Source of the DNA: Chitinophagaceae bacterium
GTDB lineage: Bacteria; Bacteroidota; Bacteroidia; Chitinophagales; Chitinophagaceae
Direction of reading: 5' to 3'
NCBI GenBank assembly: GCA_016786785.1
Contig: JAEUVR010000367.1
Span: 1 to 37,573 of the forward strand
DNA: 37,573 nucleotides
Under the pieces are notes generated by a model. It searched no databases. It saw only the letters and a list, made by a program, of their open reading frames with translations, and was not told the DNA's origin. Of the stretch, positions 8,865 to 17,551 are shown piece by piece. Positions within the stretch are counted from its first letter, which is position 1; every line of letters begins with the position of its first letter. The position numbers and the translations under genes are program-made.

Positions 8865-10934
8865 ATGAAAGGATTTATGTTTTACTGCATATTGTTTGCA
8901 GCGATCAATCTTTATGCGATGCCGCTTAGCGATATTAAAGATCGGTTTAATGACAGGAGTATTTTGGCGATGGATAGCTTGCCGGATGTGCTGGCCGGCA
9001 ATCATGCAGACCTGGTGGAAAGCCGGCTGAGAAACGAAGCAATAATGAAATTCAGCGAACATCAGCTTCCGGATAATAAAAAAGATTGGGAAGCGCATAG
9101 AGCGCAGCTTAAAGCTAAATTAATTGAAAAAGCGGCAATATCCATTGATCATAAACTTCCTTTAAACATCCGCGAGACCGGTGAAATACAAATGAAAGGG
9201 TATAAGGTTAAAAACATAGCTTTTCAAACCATTCCCGGCGTATACGCTACCGCTAACCTTTTTATTCCCGATGGAAATGGGCCCTTCCCTGCTATAGTGC
9301 ATATGCTGGGACATTGGAGAAAAGGCAAGATCGACACTTCAGGCCCTCAGCAGGTTGGACAGGCTTTTGCATTGAACGGTTATGTTTGTTTAACGATCGA
9401 TCCCTGGGGTTCAGGAGAGCGGGCGACAACCCACGGCGACTTTGAATATCACGGATCAAACCTGGGCGCTTCTTTTATGAATATCGGCGAAACCTTGCTG
9501 GGGCGCCAGGTGGTAGATAATATGCGCGGTATAGATCTGCTAAGCGCCATGCCCAATGTCGACGCTAATCGTATCGGGGCGACAGGCGCCAGCGGCGGCG
9601 GCAACCAGACCATGTGGCTGGCAGCGCTGGACGAACGCGTCAAAGCGGCAATGCCGGTGGTCAGCGTAGGCACTTTCGAAGCGTATATTATGCGTTCCAA
9701 TTGTATATGCGAACTGGAACCGGATGGATTCACCCTCACGGAAGAAGCGGGAGTATTGGCGCTGGTTGCGCCAAGAGCAATAAAGATGTGCAATCATAAA
9801 AAGGAGGAAATCCCCGCCTTTTTTATTCCTGAGATGATCAGAAGCGTAAACAATGCGCGCCCTGTTTTTAAAATGCTGGGCGTGGAAAACAATATTACAT
9901 ATGAAACATTTGATCTGACGCACGGATATTGGAAAGAGAACCGGGAAGCGGCGCTGGGCTGGTTTGATCTTCACCTGAAAGGCGTAGGCGATGGATCGTC
10001 CAAAAAAGAAGCTTCTTATGAAACCATTCCGCAGGAAAAATTACTGGTCTATCCCATAGGTAAAAGGGATCCTGATGTTGTTACAACGGCCGTATATGCT
10101 AAAAACAAGGGAACCGAACTGAGAAAAGCCTATCTGAACAATACAACATTTGATCTGGCCAGAAAGAAAAAAGAATTAAAAGATATCCTCCGTATCCAGG
10201 AGCCTTCGACCCTGAAAAAAGCATATTCCTCTAAAAACGTCGATGGTTGGGAGCGTATAGCGTTAGAAACCGCCGACAAAAAGCTTATCCCGCTTTTGTA
10301 CCGCTCGCCATCCGGTCAATCGCAGGAATATATCATTTTTAGCCACTCGCAGGGCAAACGACATATCCCTGAAAACCTGTTGAACGAGGCAAGGAAAAAA
10401 GGACTAGGCATAGCGATCGTCGATCTTTCCGGAGCCGGCGAAACCACATCAGCAACGGAGACTGAAAAAGGCATGACCTATCATACCTTGTCCCGCGCGG
10501 AGTTGTGGTTAGGAAAATCCATGATGGGCGAATGGGTGAAAGAGTTAAGCGCGGTTACGGATTATGTTAAAACAACCCTTAAGGCGAAGCGGATCGGGCT
10601 GGATGGCACAATGGAAGCCGGGCTGGCCGGGTTATTTTTAAGCGCGCTGGAAGGCAAGGGCGATTACCTTATTCTTCGCGATGCTCCGGTAAGCTATCTT
10701 TTTGACAATAGAGACTCGGTAGATTTTTACAGTATGGCCATTCACCTGCCGGGGTTTTTAAAATGGGGAGACGTTTCGCTGGCGGCGGCATTAAGCGGCA
10801 AAAACATTACAATGGTTAACCCCCTGACTATGTCGGGCCGTGCGTTATCGCCTTCACAACTGAAAGAATACAAAACCGAGTTTGAAACGGTCAGAGCCCG
10901 CGCTAAGCAAGCCGGCAACACTGTTTTTCAATGA
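8865..10934 (+). CDS. Two-domain secreted alpha/beta hydrolase, paralogue 1
   Basis: The ATG at 8865 is chosen over an in-frame TTG at 8856 and gives 689 residues. The signal peptide ends near 'AINLYA'. The N-terminal domain (about 40-380) has GASGGG with Ser243, the C-x-C-E motif (Cys280, Cys282, Glu283), and 'LTHGYW' with His353. It then closes in 'GWFDLHLKG', typical of the last helix of such esterases. The C-terminal domain (about 400-689) again looks like a hydrolase fold ('EYIIFSHSQGK', 'IAIVDLSGAGET'), but its elbow reads 'GLDGTMEAG' with no G-x-S-x-G. It lies 30 bases after the 399-residue hydrolase and 33 bases before paralogue 2, so the genes are probably co-transcribed. The role is inferred as cleavage of ester decorations on an imported or surface-bound substrate. 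Confidence 0.85.
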   Translation: MKGFMFYCILFAAINLYAMPLSDIKDRFNDRSILAMDSLPDVLAGNHADLVESRLRNEAIMKFSEHQLPDNKKDWEAHRAQLKAKLIEKAAISIDHKLPLNIRETGEIQMKGYKVKNIAFQTIPGVYATANLFIPDGNGPFPAIVHMLGHWRKGKIDTSGPQQVGQAFALNGYVCLTIDPWGSGERATTHGDFEYHGSNLGASFMNIGETLLGRQVVDNMRGIDLLSAMPNVDANRIGATGASGGGNQTMWLAALDERVKAAMPVVSVGTFEAYIMRSNCICELEPDGFTLTEEAGVLALVAPRAIKMCNHKKEEIPAFFIPEMIRSVNNARPVFKMLGVENNITYETFDLTHGYWKENREAALGWFDLHLKGVGDGSSKKEASYETIPQEKLLVYPIGKRDPDVVTTAVYAKNKGTELRKAYLNNTTFDLARKKKELKDILRIQEPSTLKKAYSSKNVDGWERIALETADKKLIPLLYRSPSGQSQEYIIFSHSQGKRHIPENLLNEARKKGLGIAIVDLSGAGETTSATETEKGMTYHTLSRAELWLGKSMMGEWVKELSAVTDYVKTTLKAKRIGLDGTMEAGLAGLFLSALEGKGDYLILRDAPVSYLFDNRDSVDFYSMAIHLPGFLKWGDVSLAAALSGKNITMVNPLTMSGRALSPSQLKEYKTEFETVRARAKQAGNTVFQ

Positions 10935-10967
10935 TCCGATACAACAATAACCTATTAATTGATTGAA

Positions 10968-13055
10968 ATGAGAGGATTAACTATCTGCTGCCTTTTATTT
11001 TCTATTATACATCTTCATTTTTCATCCGCAGGCATTCCTGCATATGCCGGTAACAACAATAACCTAAGCGGGAAAGAGACGATCAATGATAGTTTGCCGG
11101 CAGTATTGCCCGGCAACCGCGCGGACCTGTTTAGAAATAATTTAGAGAACGAAGCCAGGTTAAGATTCGCAGAACACCGTTTGCCGGACAACAAAAATGA
11201 ATGGGAAACGTACAGGGTAATGCTTAAGCGCAAGCTTTTGGAGAAAGCGGAAATTACCACAATAGACCATCGGCTACCTTTGCTTATAGAAGAGACCGGC
11301 GTTCTGGAGATGAAGGGCTATAGAATTAAAAATATTGCCTATCAGAGCCGGCCGGGTATATTTGTAACGGCCAACTTATATGTGCCCGATGGCAATGGCG
11401 TATTCCCTGCGGTGATCCTGATGATGGGACACTCGAGCAATGGGCGTTTCTATAATAATTATCAGTCTGTAGCGCATAGCCTCGCGCTCAACGGGTATGT
11501 ATGCCTGGCGGTAGATCCATGGGGAGCCGGAGAACGTACCACTGATCATGGCAAATTTGAATACCACGGCGGAGTCCTGGGCGCTTCCCTGATGAATATT
11601 GGTCAAACCCTGTTAGGCCTGCAGGTAATAGACAATATGCGCGGGGTAGACCTGTTAAGCTCATTACCTTATGTTGACGCCAAAAATATCGGCGCTACCG
11701 GGGCAAGCGGAGGCGGAAACCAAACCATGTGGCTCACGGCTTTGGATGAACGCATTAAGGCTGGCATGCCGGTGGTCAGCGTAGGCACTTTTGAATCTTA
11801 TGTGATGTGCTCAAACTGTATCTGCGAACTGCTGCCCGATGGTTTAACCGTTTCGGAAGAAGCGGCGGTTCTAGCGCTGGTAGCCCCCAGGGCGTTAAAG
11901 ATGTGTAATCATAAGAAGGATTCGAATCCTGCTTTTAATCCGGCTCAAATGACCAGGAGCTTTAATAATGCGCTTCCCGTATTTACCATGTATGGCGCAG
12001 GGAAAAATATCTCTTATGAGTTTTTTGATCTCCCCCATGGATACATGAAAGAAGATAGGGAAGCTGCATTGGGATGGTTTGATCTTCACCTGAAAGGCAT
12101 CGGCGACGGATCGCCTAAAAAGGAGATCCCGTTTGAGTTGGTCCCCCAGGAAAAACTTATGACCTATGCCGCGGGAAAAAGAAGCGCCGACTTTATCGGA
12201 ACAGAAGCATATTGCAAACAGGAAGGCGCCAGTCTAAGAGCCGCATTCCTTAATAGCAGGACTTTTGATCCTGCCATAAAAAAGAAAGAATTAAGAGACG
12301 CGCTAAACATTACTGCATTTCCTGCCCTTGGAAAAGTACACGCATATGGCAAGACAGAGGATTGGGATAAGCTGGCCCTGGAAACTGCCGATAAAAGGCT
12401 GATCCCCGTATTGCACCGGGCGCCAACCAATCAATCGCAGGAATACGTGATCGTCAGCCATCCCCTCGGCAAACAGCATATTGCAGAAAACGCGCTGAAC
12501 GATTTAAAGAAAAAAGGGGCGGGGATAGTGATCGTAGACCTATCCGGAACGGGTGAGACTTTATCCGGCATAGAGAATGTGAAAGAGAAGAGCATGACCT
12601 ATCACATGGAGTCGCGCGCGGCATTATGGTTGGGTAAAACCCTGATGGGAGAATGGGTGAAAGACCTGAATACCGTAGCCGATTTTGTTAAAACAACATA
12701 CAAGGCAAAGCGTATAGGGCTGGACGGAAGCGGCGAGACGGCGCTAGCCGGGTTGTTTTTAAGCGCGTTGGAAGGAAAAGGCGATTACCTTGTTCTTCGC
12801 GAAGCGCCGGTAAGCTATCTTTTTGACAATAGGGAGTCGGTAGATTTTTACAGTATGGCCATCCACCTTCCCGGGTTCTTAAAATGGGGAGATGTGTCGC
12901 TGGCGGCGGCGTTAAGCGGAAAAAATATTACCATGATCAATCCCCTAACCATGTCGGGGCGCCCTGTTTCCAAAGACCAGTTGAAAGAATACAGGGCTGA
13001 GTTTGATAATGCCAGGTATAAATCGCGGCAGCCCGGTAAAACAATCTTCCAATAA
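10968..13055 (+). CDS. Two-domain secreted alpha/beta hydrolase, paralogue 2
   Basis: The ATG at 10968 is preferred to the TTG at 10959 and gives 695 residues. The signal peptide is 'MRGLTICCLLF...' to about residue 20. The layout is the same as paralogue 1: N-terminal domain with Ser247 (GASGGG), C-x-C-E (Cys284, Cys286, Glu287) and 'LPHGYM' with His357. The C-terminal domain has 'VIVDLSGTGET' and the elbow 'GLDGSGET'; Ser588 there sits one place before where a nucleophile would be expected. Here the active-site His follows Pro instead of Thr or Ala. Its last 287 coding bases (12762-13048) are about 94 percent identical to paralogue 3, although the N-terminal parts are far more diverged. Confidence 0.85.
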   Translation: MRGLTICCLLFSIIHLHFSSAGIPAYAGNNNNLSGKETINDSLPAVLPGNRADLFRNNLENEARLRFAEHRLPDNKNEWETYRVMLKRKLLEKAEITTIDHRLPLLIEETGVLEMKGYRIKNIAYQSRPGIFVTANLYVPDGNGVFPAVILMMGHSSNGRFYNNYQSVAHSLALNGYVCLAVDPWGAGERTTDHGKFEYHGGVLGASLMNIGQTLLGLQVIDNMRGVDLLSSLPYVDAKNIGATGASGGGNQTMWLTALDERIKAGMPVVSVGTFESYVMCSNCICELLPDGLTVSEEAAVLALVAPRALKMCNHKKDSNPAFNPAQMTRSFNNALPVFTMYGAGKNISYEFFDLPHGYMKEDREAALGWFDLHLKGIGDGSPKKEIPFELVPQEKLMTYAAGKRSADFIGTEAYCKQEGASLRAAFLNSRTFDPAIKKKELRDALNITAFPALGKVHAYGKTEDWDKLALETADKRLIPVLHRAPTNQSQEYVIVSHPLGKQHIAENALNDLKKKGAGIVIVDLSGTGETLSGIENVKEKSMTYHMESRAALWLGKTLMGEWVKDLNTVADFVKTTYKAKRIGLDGSGETALAGLFLSALEGKGDYLVLREAPVSYLFDNRESVDFYSMAIHLPGFLKWGDVSLAAALSGKNITMINPLTMSGRPVSKDQLKEYRAEFDNARYKSRQPGKTIFQ
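12762..13048 (+). repeat. Near-identical 3' tract shared with 14914-15200
   Basis: These 287 bases align without gaps to 14914-15200. By eye I count about 17 differences, or roughly 94 percent identity. Paralogue 1 shares only the first 40 or so bases almost exactly with paralogue 3 (from about 10649) and then diverges. The pattern fits gene conversion between neighbouring copies. Confidence 0.8.
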
Positions 13056-13122
13056 CTCTTTAATCAACCGCTGATCCGCGGCTGGCGACAGCTTTCCAAT
13101 CATCTTCCATTATCGTCATCTT

Positions 13123-15219
13123 ATGAAAGGGACTGTATTTTATTGTTTGCTGTTTGCAGCGATCCATCTTCATTTTCTACCTGCCGCCAACAATGCAGAC
13201 GGCGGCAAAAGCAATCGCTTCCCTCGCCGGAATACCTCTACAGACAGCTTACCGGAAGTGTTGCCCGGTCAACGCGCAGACCTGGTCAATGCCCGTTTGC
13301 GCAATGAAGCCGTTTTAATGTATGGCCTGCGTCAACTGCCTGATGATATAAAAGAATGGGAACGCTACAAACCAGGACTTAAAAAAAAGATCATTGAAAA
13401 AGCGGGCATCGTCATTGATCATCAGCTGCCCCTGGATATCCGGGAAAACGGCGTTGTCCGGATGAATGGATATAGCATTAAAAATATCGCTTTTCAAACC
13501 AGTCCGGGCGTATACGCAACGGCAAACCTGTTCATTCCCGATGGAAAAGGTCCTTTCCCCGCAGTGATCACGATGATGGGGCATAACCTCAATGGCCATC
13601 TTTGCGAACGATGCCAGGCGATAGGGCATAGCCTTGCGCTTAACGGTTATGTATCGCTGGGGATAGATCCCTGGGGAGCCGGGGAGCGAACGACCGTGCA
13701 TGGCCAGTTTGAATACCATGGAGGATGTTACGGCGCTTCCCTGATGAACCTGGGCGAAACATTGCTGGGCCGCCAGGTGGTGGATAATATGCGGGGAGTG
13801 GACCTGTTGTGTTCATTGCCCTATGTTGACGCCGACAGGATCGGGGCGACAGGCGCCAGCGGAGGGGGCAATCAGACCATGTGGCTGACGGCGCTTGACG
13901 AACGCATAAAGGCAGCCGTGCCCGTAGTGAGCGTCGGCAGCTTTGAATCGTACGTGATGCGCTCTAATTGTATCTGCGAACTTTTGCCGGATGGGTTAAC
14001 GTTGACGGAAGAATCAGGCATACTGGCCCTCGTGGCGCCCAGAGCCATAAAAATGTGCAACCATAACAAAGACGCTAATCCCGCTTTCTTTCCTTCCGAG
14101 ATGATTCGCAGCGTTGGCAACGCCCGCCCTGTTTTTAAACTTTATGGCGCGGAAAACAATATTGATTACAAAACGCTGGACCTGGCGCACGGCTATTGGC
14201 CGGAAGACAGGCAGGAAATGCTGGGTTGGTTCGATCTGCATCTCAAGGGAACCGGCAATGGCGCCGCTAAGAAAGAGATCCCCTTTGAAACGCTGCCTGA
14301 TGAAAAACTGATGGTTTATCCGACGGGAAAAAGAGAACCGGGGTTTGCGGCTACCGACTTGTACGCTAAAAAACAGGGCGCTTTGCTAAGGACTGATTAC
14401 CTGAATACGCCAGGCTTTAACGCCGCTCAAAAGAAGCAAGAATTAAAAAATATATTGCGTATCGATGAATATCCCAGGCTAAAAAAAACGCATACTTACG
14501 CCCCTGTCGGCGGGTGGGAGAGAATGGTATGGGAAACAGCGGATAAAAAGCTGATCCCGGTATTGCATCGGGCGCCGCTTCAAGCTTCGCAGGAATATGT
14601 GTTGATCGTACATCCTAAAGGCAAACAGCATATTGAGGAAAGCGTGTTGAATGAATTGAAGAAAACAGGCAAGGGTATCGCGATCCTGGATCTGTCTGGA
14701 ACAGGAGAGACTTTATCCGGCACGGAAAATATTAGGGATAAGAACATGGCGCTTCACCAGGTTACGCGTTCGGAATTATGGCTCGGTAAAACGCTTATAG
14801 GCGAATGGGTGAAAGAGTTAAGTATAGCGGTTGATTATATCAAAGCAACTTATAAAGCCAAAAAAATAGGAATAGACGGAACCGGGGAAGCCGGCCTGGC
14901 GGCGCTGTTTCTAAGCGCGCTGGAAGGCAAGGGCGATTACCTTATTCTTCGCGAAGCGCCGGTAAGCTATCTTTTTGACAATAGGGCATCGGTAGATTTT
15001 TACAGCATGGCTATCCACCTTCCCGGATTCTTAAAATGGGGAGATGTGTCGCTGGCGGCGGCATTGAGCGGAAAAAATATTACCATGATCAACCCGCTAA
15101 CCATGTCGGGGCGCCCTGTTTCCAAAGACCAGTTGAAGGAATATAGGGCTGAGTTTGATAATGGCAGGTATAAATCGCGGCAGCCCGGTAAAACTATCTT
15201 TATGGAGGAAAGGCGCTGA
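13123..15219 (+). CDS. Two-domain secreted alpha/beta hydrolase, paralogue 3
   Basis: This 698-residue protein starts at the ATG at 13123 with a signal peptide similar to the other two ('MKGTVFYCLLFAAIHLHF'). The N-terminal hydrolase domain has Ser246 in GASGGG, C-x-C-E (Cys283, Cys285, Glu286) and 'LAHGYW' with His356. The C-terminal domain has 'AILDLSGTGET' and an elbow 'GIDGTGEAG' lacking a nucleophile Ser. The C-terminus differs from its sister: where paralogue 2 ends 'KTIFQ', this one reads on to 'KTIFMEERR'. It is the last of the hydrolase array and is followed after 47 bases by the haem/FG-GAP lipoprotein. Divergence of the three N-terminal domains suggests different but related substrates, which is inference. 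Confidence 0.85.
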   Translation: MKGTVFYCLLFAAIHLHFLPAANNADGGKSNRFPRRNTSTDSLPEVLPGQRADLVNARLRNEAVLMYGLRQLPDDIKEWERYKPGLKKKIIEKAGIVIDHQLPLDIRENGVVRMNGYSIKNIAFQTSPGVYATANLFIPDGKGPFPAVITMMGHNLNGHLCERCQAIGHSLALNGYVSLGIDPWGAGERTTVHGQFEYHGGCYGASLMNLGETLLGRQVVDNMRGVDLLCSLPYVDADRIGATGASGGGNQTMWLTALDERIKAAVPVVSVGSFESYVMRSNCICELLPDGLTLTEESGILALVAPRAIKMCNHNKDANPAFFPSEMIRSVGNARPVFKLYGAENNIDYKTLDLAHGYWPEDRQEMLGWFDLHLKGTGNGAAKKEIPFETLPDEKLMVYPTGKREPGFAATDLYAKKQGALLRTDYLNTPGFNAAQKKQELKNILRIDEYPRLKKTHTYAPVGGWERMVWETADKKLIPVLHRAPLQASQEYVLIVHPKGKQHIEESVLNELKKTGKGIAILDLSGTGETLSGTENIRDKNMALHQVTRSELWLGKTLIGEWVKELSIAVDYIKATYKAKKIGIDGTGEAGLAALFLSALEGKGDYLILREAPVSYLFDNRASVDFYSMAIHLPGFLKWGDVSLAAALSGKNITMINPLTMSGRPVSKDQLKEYRAEFDNGRYKSRQPGKTIFMEERR

Positions 15220-15266
15220 TACCTGAATTTGCAACGGGTATAATCTAAAAACATTATTTTGTGGAG

Positions 15267-16817
15267 ATGAAAAATAAAAAGGCGTTTACCCTGGTCTTTT
15301 TCTTAACGGCTTTTTGTTCGCTTTTTTTTATGTTTTGTAACGATCCGGATGCCGATGCGGAGTTTACGGAAGACAATCCTGCATCCAGAGCACAATTGGG
15401 AAAAGGACTTGCTGAAAAGCATTGCCAATCCTGCCATTTATTGCCCGATCCCTCGTTGCTGGACAAGCAGAACTGGCAACTAGCCCTCGAATTGATGGGG
15501 CCGCGCCTGGGTATCTATGCGCACAACGGAAGGCGATACAGGATATATACGGATATTGCTCAGAACAATTATCCCGATAAGCCTGCGATGAACTCGTGGG
15601 ACTGGCAGAATATCATTGAATATTATGCGGCAATGTCGCCGGAAACCTTACCTGCCCAGGAAAAGCCCAAAGACATCAGCCGACAAATGCCTTTCTTTTC
15701 GGTTGCGCTTCCTCCTAAATTATTGGTAAGCGCAGGGAACCTGGCTTCCCTGGTGAAAATAGATACTACGGTAAAACCGGCCAGGATATGGATAAACAGG
15801 ACCAGCTCCACCAATACGCTGTTGCTGCTCGACGGCAAAATGAATATTATTGATTCGCTTAATGGCTCAGGACCCATCGTTAACCTGGAGCCCGACGCAA
15901 ATGAATGGATGGCTTGTAAAATAGGAACCGATCTGCTAGGCAACAATGCAAGGAACGGCGCCTTAATGCGTCTTAAGGTTGTCAATCAAAAGATACAAGC
16001 TGCGCCAAAGCCATTGTTCGACTCCCTGGCCAGGCCTATTCATGTAGCATATGCCGATTTGAATGGCGATCAGCAGAAAGATTATCTCGTTGCCGAATTT
16101 GGCAACATGTTCGGCTCTTTAATATGGATGGAAAACCAGGGAAGAGGCAAATACATACAACGCACAATCCGCTCCTTGCCCGGCGCTTCTAAAACGGTCG
16201 TGCAGGATGTTAACCGCGATGGCCGGCCGGATATCTGGGCCTTGTTCGGACAGGGAGAGGAGGGGATCTTCCTGTATACCAACCAGGGAAACGGCGTATT
16301 TACCGAAAAGCAGGTCATCCGTTTCCCGCCTACTTATGGATCCACTTCATTTGAATTGAATGATTTTAACCAGGATGGATTTCCCGATATTTTATATACC
16401 TGCGGCGACAGGGGAGACGGGATCCCTCAATTGAAACCTTATCACGGCGTATACATCTATTTAAACAATGGGAAGAATGAATTTTCAAAAGCATATTTTT
16501 TCCCCATCAATGGCTGCGTAAAAGCTATGGCAAAAGATTTTGACGGCGACGGCGATCTTGATATAGCGGCTATAGGCTTTTTCACCGATAACCAACAACC
16601 TTCTGAAGGGTTTACCTACCTGGAGAATAAGGGCTCTCTTGATTTTCAGCCCTATGCCCTGCCGCTGGAAACAGGATTTAAAAGAGCGCTGACCATGGAC
16701 CTGGGAGATATCAATGGAGATGGCAAGCCGGATATTGTGCTTGGCCAGGGATTCATGGGCAATAAATCCATCGGCGATAAACTGCCTCTCTGCATTGCCC
16801 TGATCAACCAGTTCTGA
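15267..16817 (+). CDS. c-type haem and FG-GAP/VCBS-repeat lipoprotein
   Basis: The ATG at 15267 gives 516 residues; an in-frame GTG at 15261 is the alternative. The signal peptide ends at a probable lipidated Cys24 (the FFMFC lipobox is less typical). A single haem-c attachment motif CQSCH lies at residues 53-57. From about residue 260 to 490 there are five D-x-N/D-x-D-type calcium loops, such as 'DVNRDGRPD', 'DFNQDGFPD', 'DFDGDGDLD' and 'DINGDGKPD'. These mark FG-GAP/VCBS beta-propeller blades. The c-type centre points to the periplasm or cell surface. Whether it transfers electrons or uses the propeller to bind a ligand cannot be told. It closes the hydrolase operon and ends 20 bases from a convergent gene. 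Confidence 0.85.
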   Translation: MKNKKAFTLVFFLTAFCSLFFMFCNDPDADAEFTEDNPASRAQLGKGLAEKHCQSCHLLPDPSLLDKQNWQLALELMGPRLGIYAHNGRRYRIYTDIAQNNYPDKPAMNSWDWQNIIEYYAAMSPETLPAQEKPKDISRQMPFFSVALPPKLLVSAGNLASLVKIDTTVKPARIWINRTSSTNTLLLLDGKMNIIDSLNGSGPIVNLEPDANEWMACKIGTDLLGNNARNGALMRLKVVNQKIQAAPKPLFDSLARPIHVAYADLNGDQQKDYLVAEFGNMFGSLIWMENQGRGKYIQRTIRSLPGASKTVVQDVNRDGRPDIWALFGQGEEGIFLYTNQGNGVFTEKQVIRFPPTYGSTSFELNDFNQDGFPDILYTCGDRGDGIPQLKPYHGVYIYLNNGKNEFSKAYFFPINGCVKAMAKDFDGDGDLDIAAIGFFTDNQQPSEGFTYLENKGSLDFQPYALPLETGFKRALTMDLGDINGDGKPDIVLGQGFMGNKSIGDKLPLCIALINQF

Positions 16818-16837
16818 CAAGTCGTTTCTTTATCTTC

Positions 16838-17413
16838 TTATAGGTTTCTTTTGGCCTGCCGGATATGCCGCTCGTTATGCGCAATAAGAAACTGGAAGAC
16901 ATCGCCCAGCTTCAGCCGGATAAATTTAGCAATAGAAATGGGTATGCGGATACTGTTGAGGTCGGCTTTGGCCGCCCGATGCAGGCAACTGATCAGCGTT
17001 TCCTGTTGCTGAATAAAAACCGCTACCGCCTTATGCGGATGGAGATCGGCGGCAGGGAGATGATTCTTGAATGCCTTCATTTTTTTTGTTCCGGTTTCTG
17101 GATCCATCATTTTAGTAAAACGCCTTCCCAGCCACGAGCTTTTGAACGTATCATCATCGTTTTCCGGCGTTGCATTCGACAAATTTTTTTCAATATAAGG
17201 CAGGTAGTAGTCGCCATAACCATTTAAATGATCCAGGCATTGCGCAATACTCCAACTGCCGTCGGGGGCGGGTTGGGACAATTGGGAGGCGCTCAGGTTC
17301 TGAAACAAGGAAATGGCTTCATGAATATGCGCTTCCACCTTTGTCTCCAATAAAGACAGCAATACTGTTTTACTAATGGTAGCAGGCGGAATAGCGGGAT
17401 ATATGTACGTCAT
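16838..17413 (-). CDS. DinB-like four-helix protein (DinB_2/YfiT superfamily)
   Basis: With the start at 17413 the protein has 191 residues. The open frame extends back to 17551, but the added residues lack DinB character and overlap what looks like leader sequence. The DinB signs are 'GSWSIAQCLDHLNGYGDYYLP' near residue 55, with a metal-type His, and 'FQFLIAHNERHIRQAKR' at the C-terminus with two more His. Family members are metal-binding helical bundles, some with thiol-transferase activity, and most have no known role. It is on the - strand 138 bases downstream of a Crp/Fnr regulator and may be co-transcribed with it. Confidence 0.85.
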   Translation of the reverse strand: MTYIYPAIPPATISKTVLLSLLETKVEAHIHEAISLFQNLSASQLSQPAPDGSWSIAQCLDHLNGYGDYYLPYIEKNLSNATPENDDDTFKSSWLGRRFTKMMDPETGTKKMKAFKNHLPAADLHPHKAVAVFIQQQETLISCLHRAAKADLNSIRIPISIAKFIRLKLGDVFQFLIAHNERHIRQAKRNL

Positions 17414-17551
17414 ATATTTATTTTTTATGACTGCAAGATGGACCATAGTAGCGTCGTGATTCTTGGTATTTACCAAAAAATCTGTACAGCGCCTATTCGA
17501 TTTTTGTCCCGCGGCGCAATATGCGGGAGTCGACCGGCCCGCCGCCCGCAA

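Noticed and set aside
8505-9098. A 197-codon open frame on the - strand
   Set aside because: It spans the end of the 399-residue hydrolase and the start of paralogue 1 in antisense, both of which have clear catalytic motifs. Its translation has no recognisable domain.
10959-15219. Paralogues 1-3 as fragments or frameshifted copies of one gene
   Set aside because: Each has its own signal peptide, full domain set and stop codon at the same place, so all three are intact.
17414-17551. N-terminal extension of the DinB-like protein to 17551
   Set aside because: The added residues are Cys/Arg-rich, unlike the family, and the ATG at 17413 follows an AT-rich leader typical of this genome.
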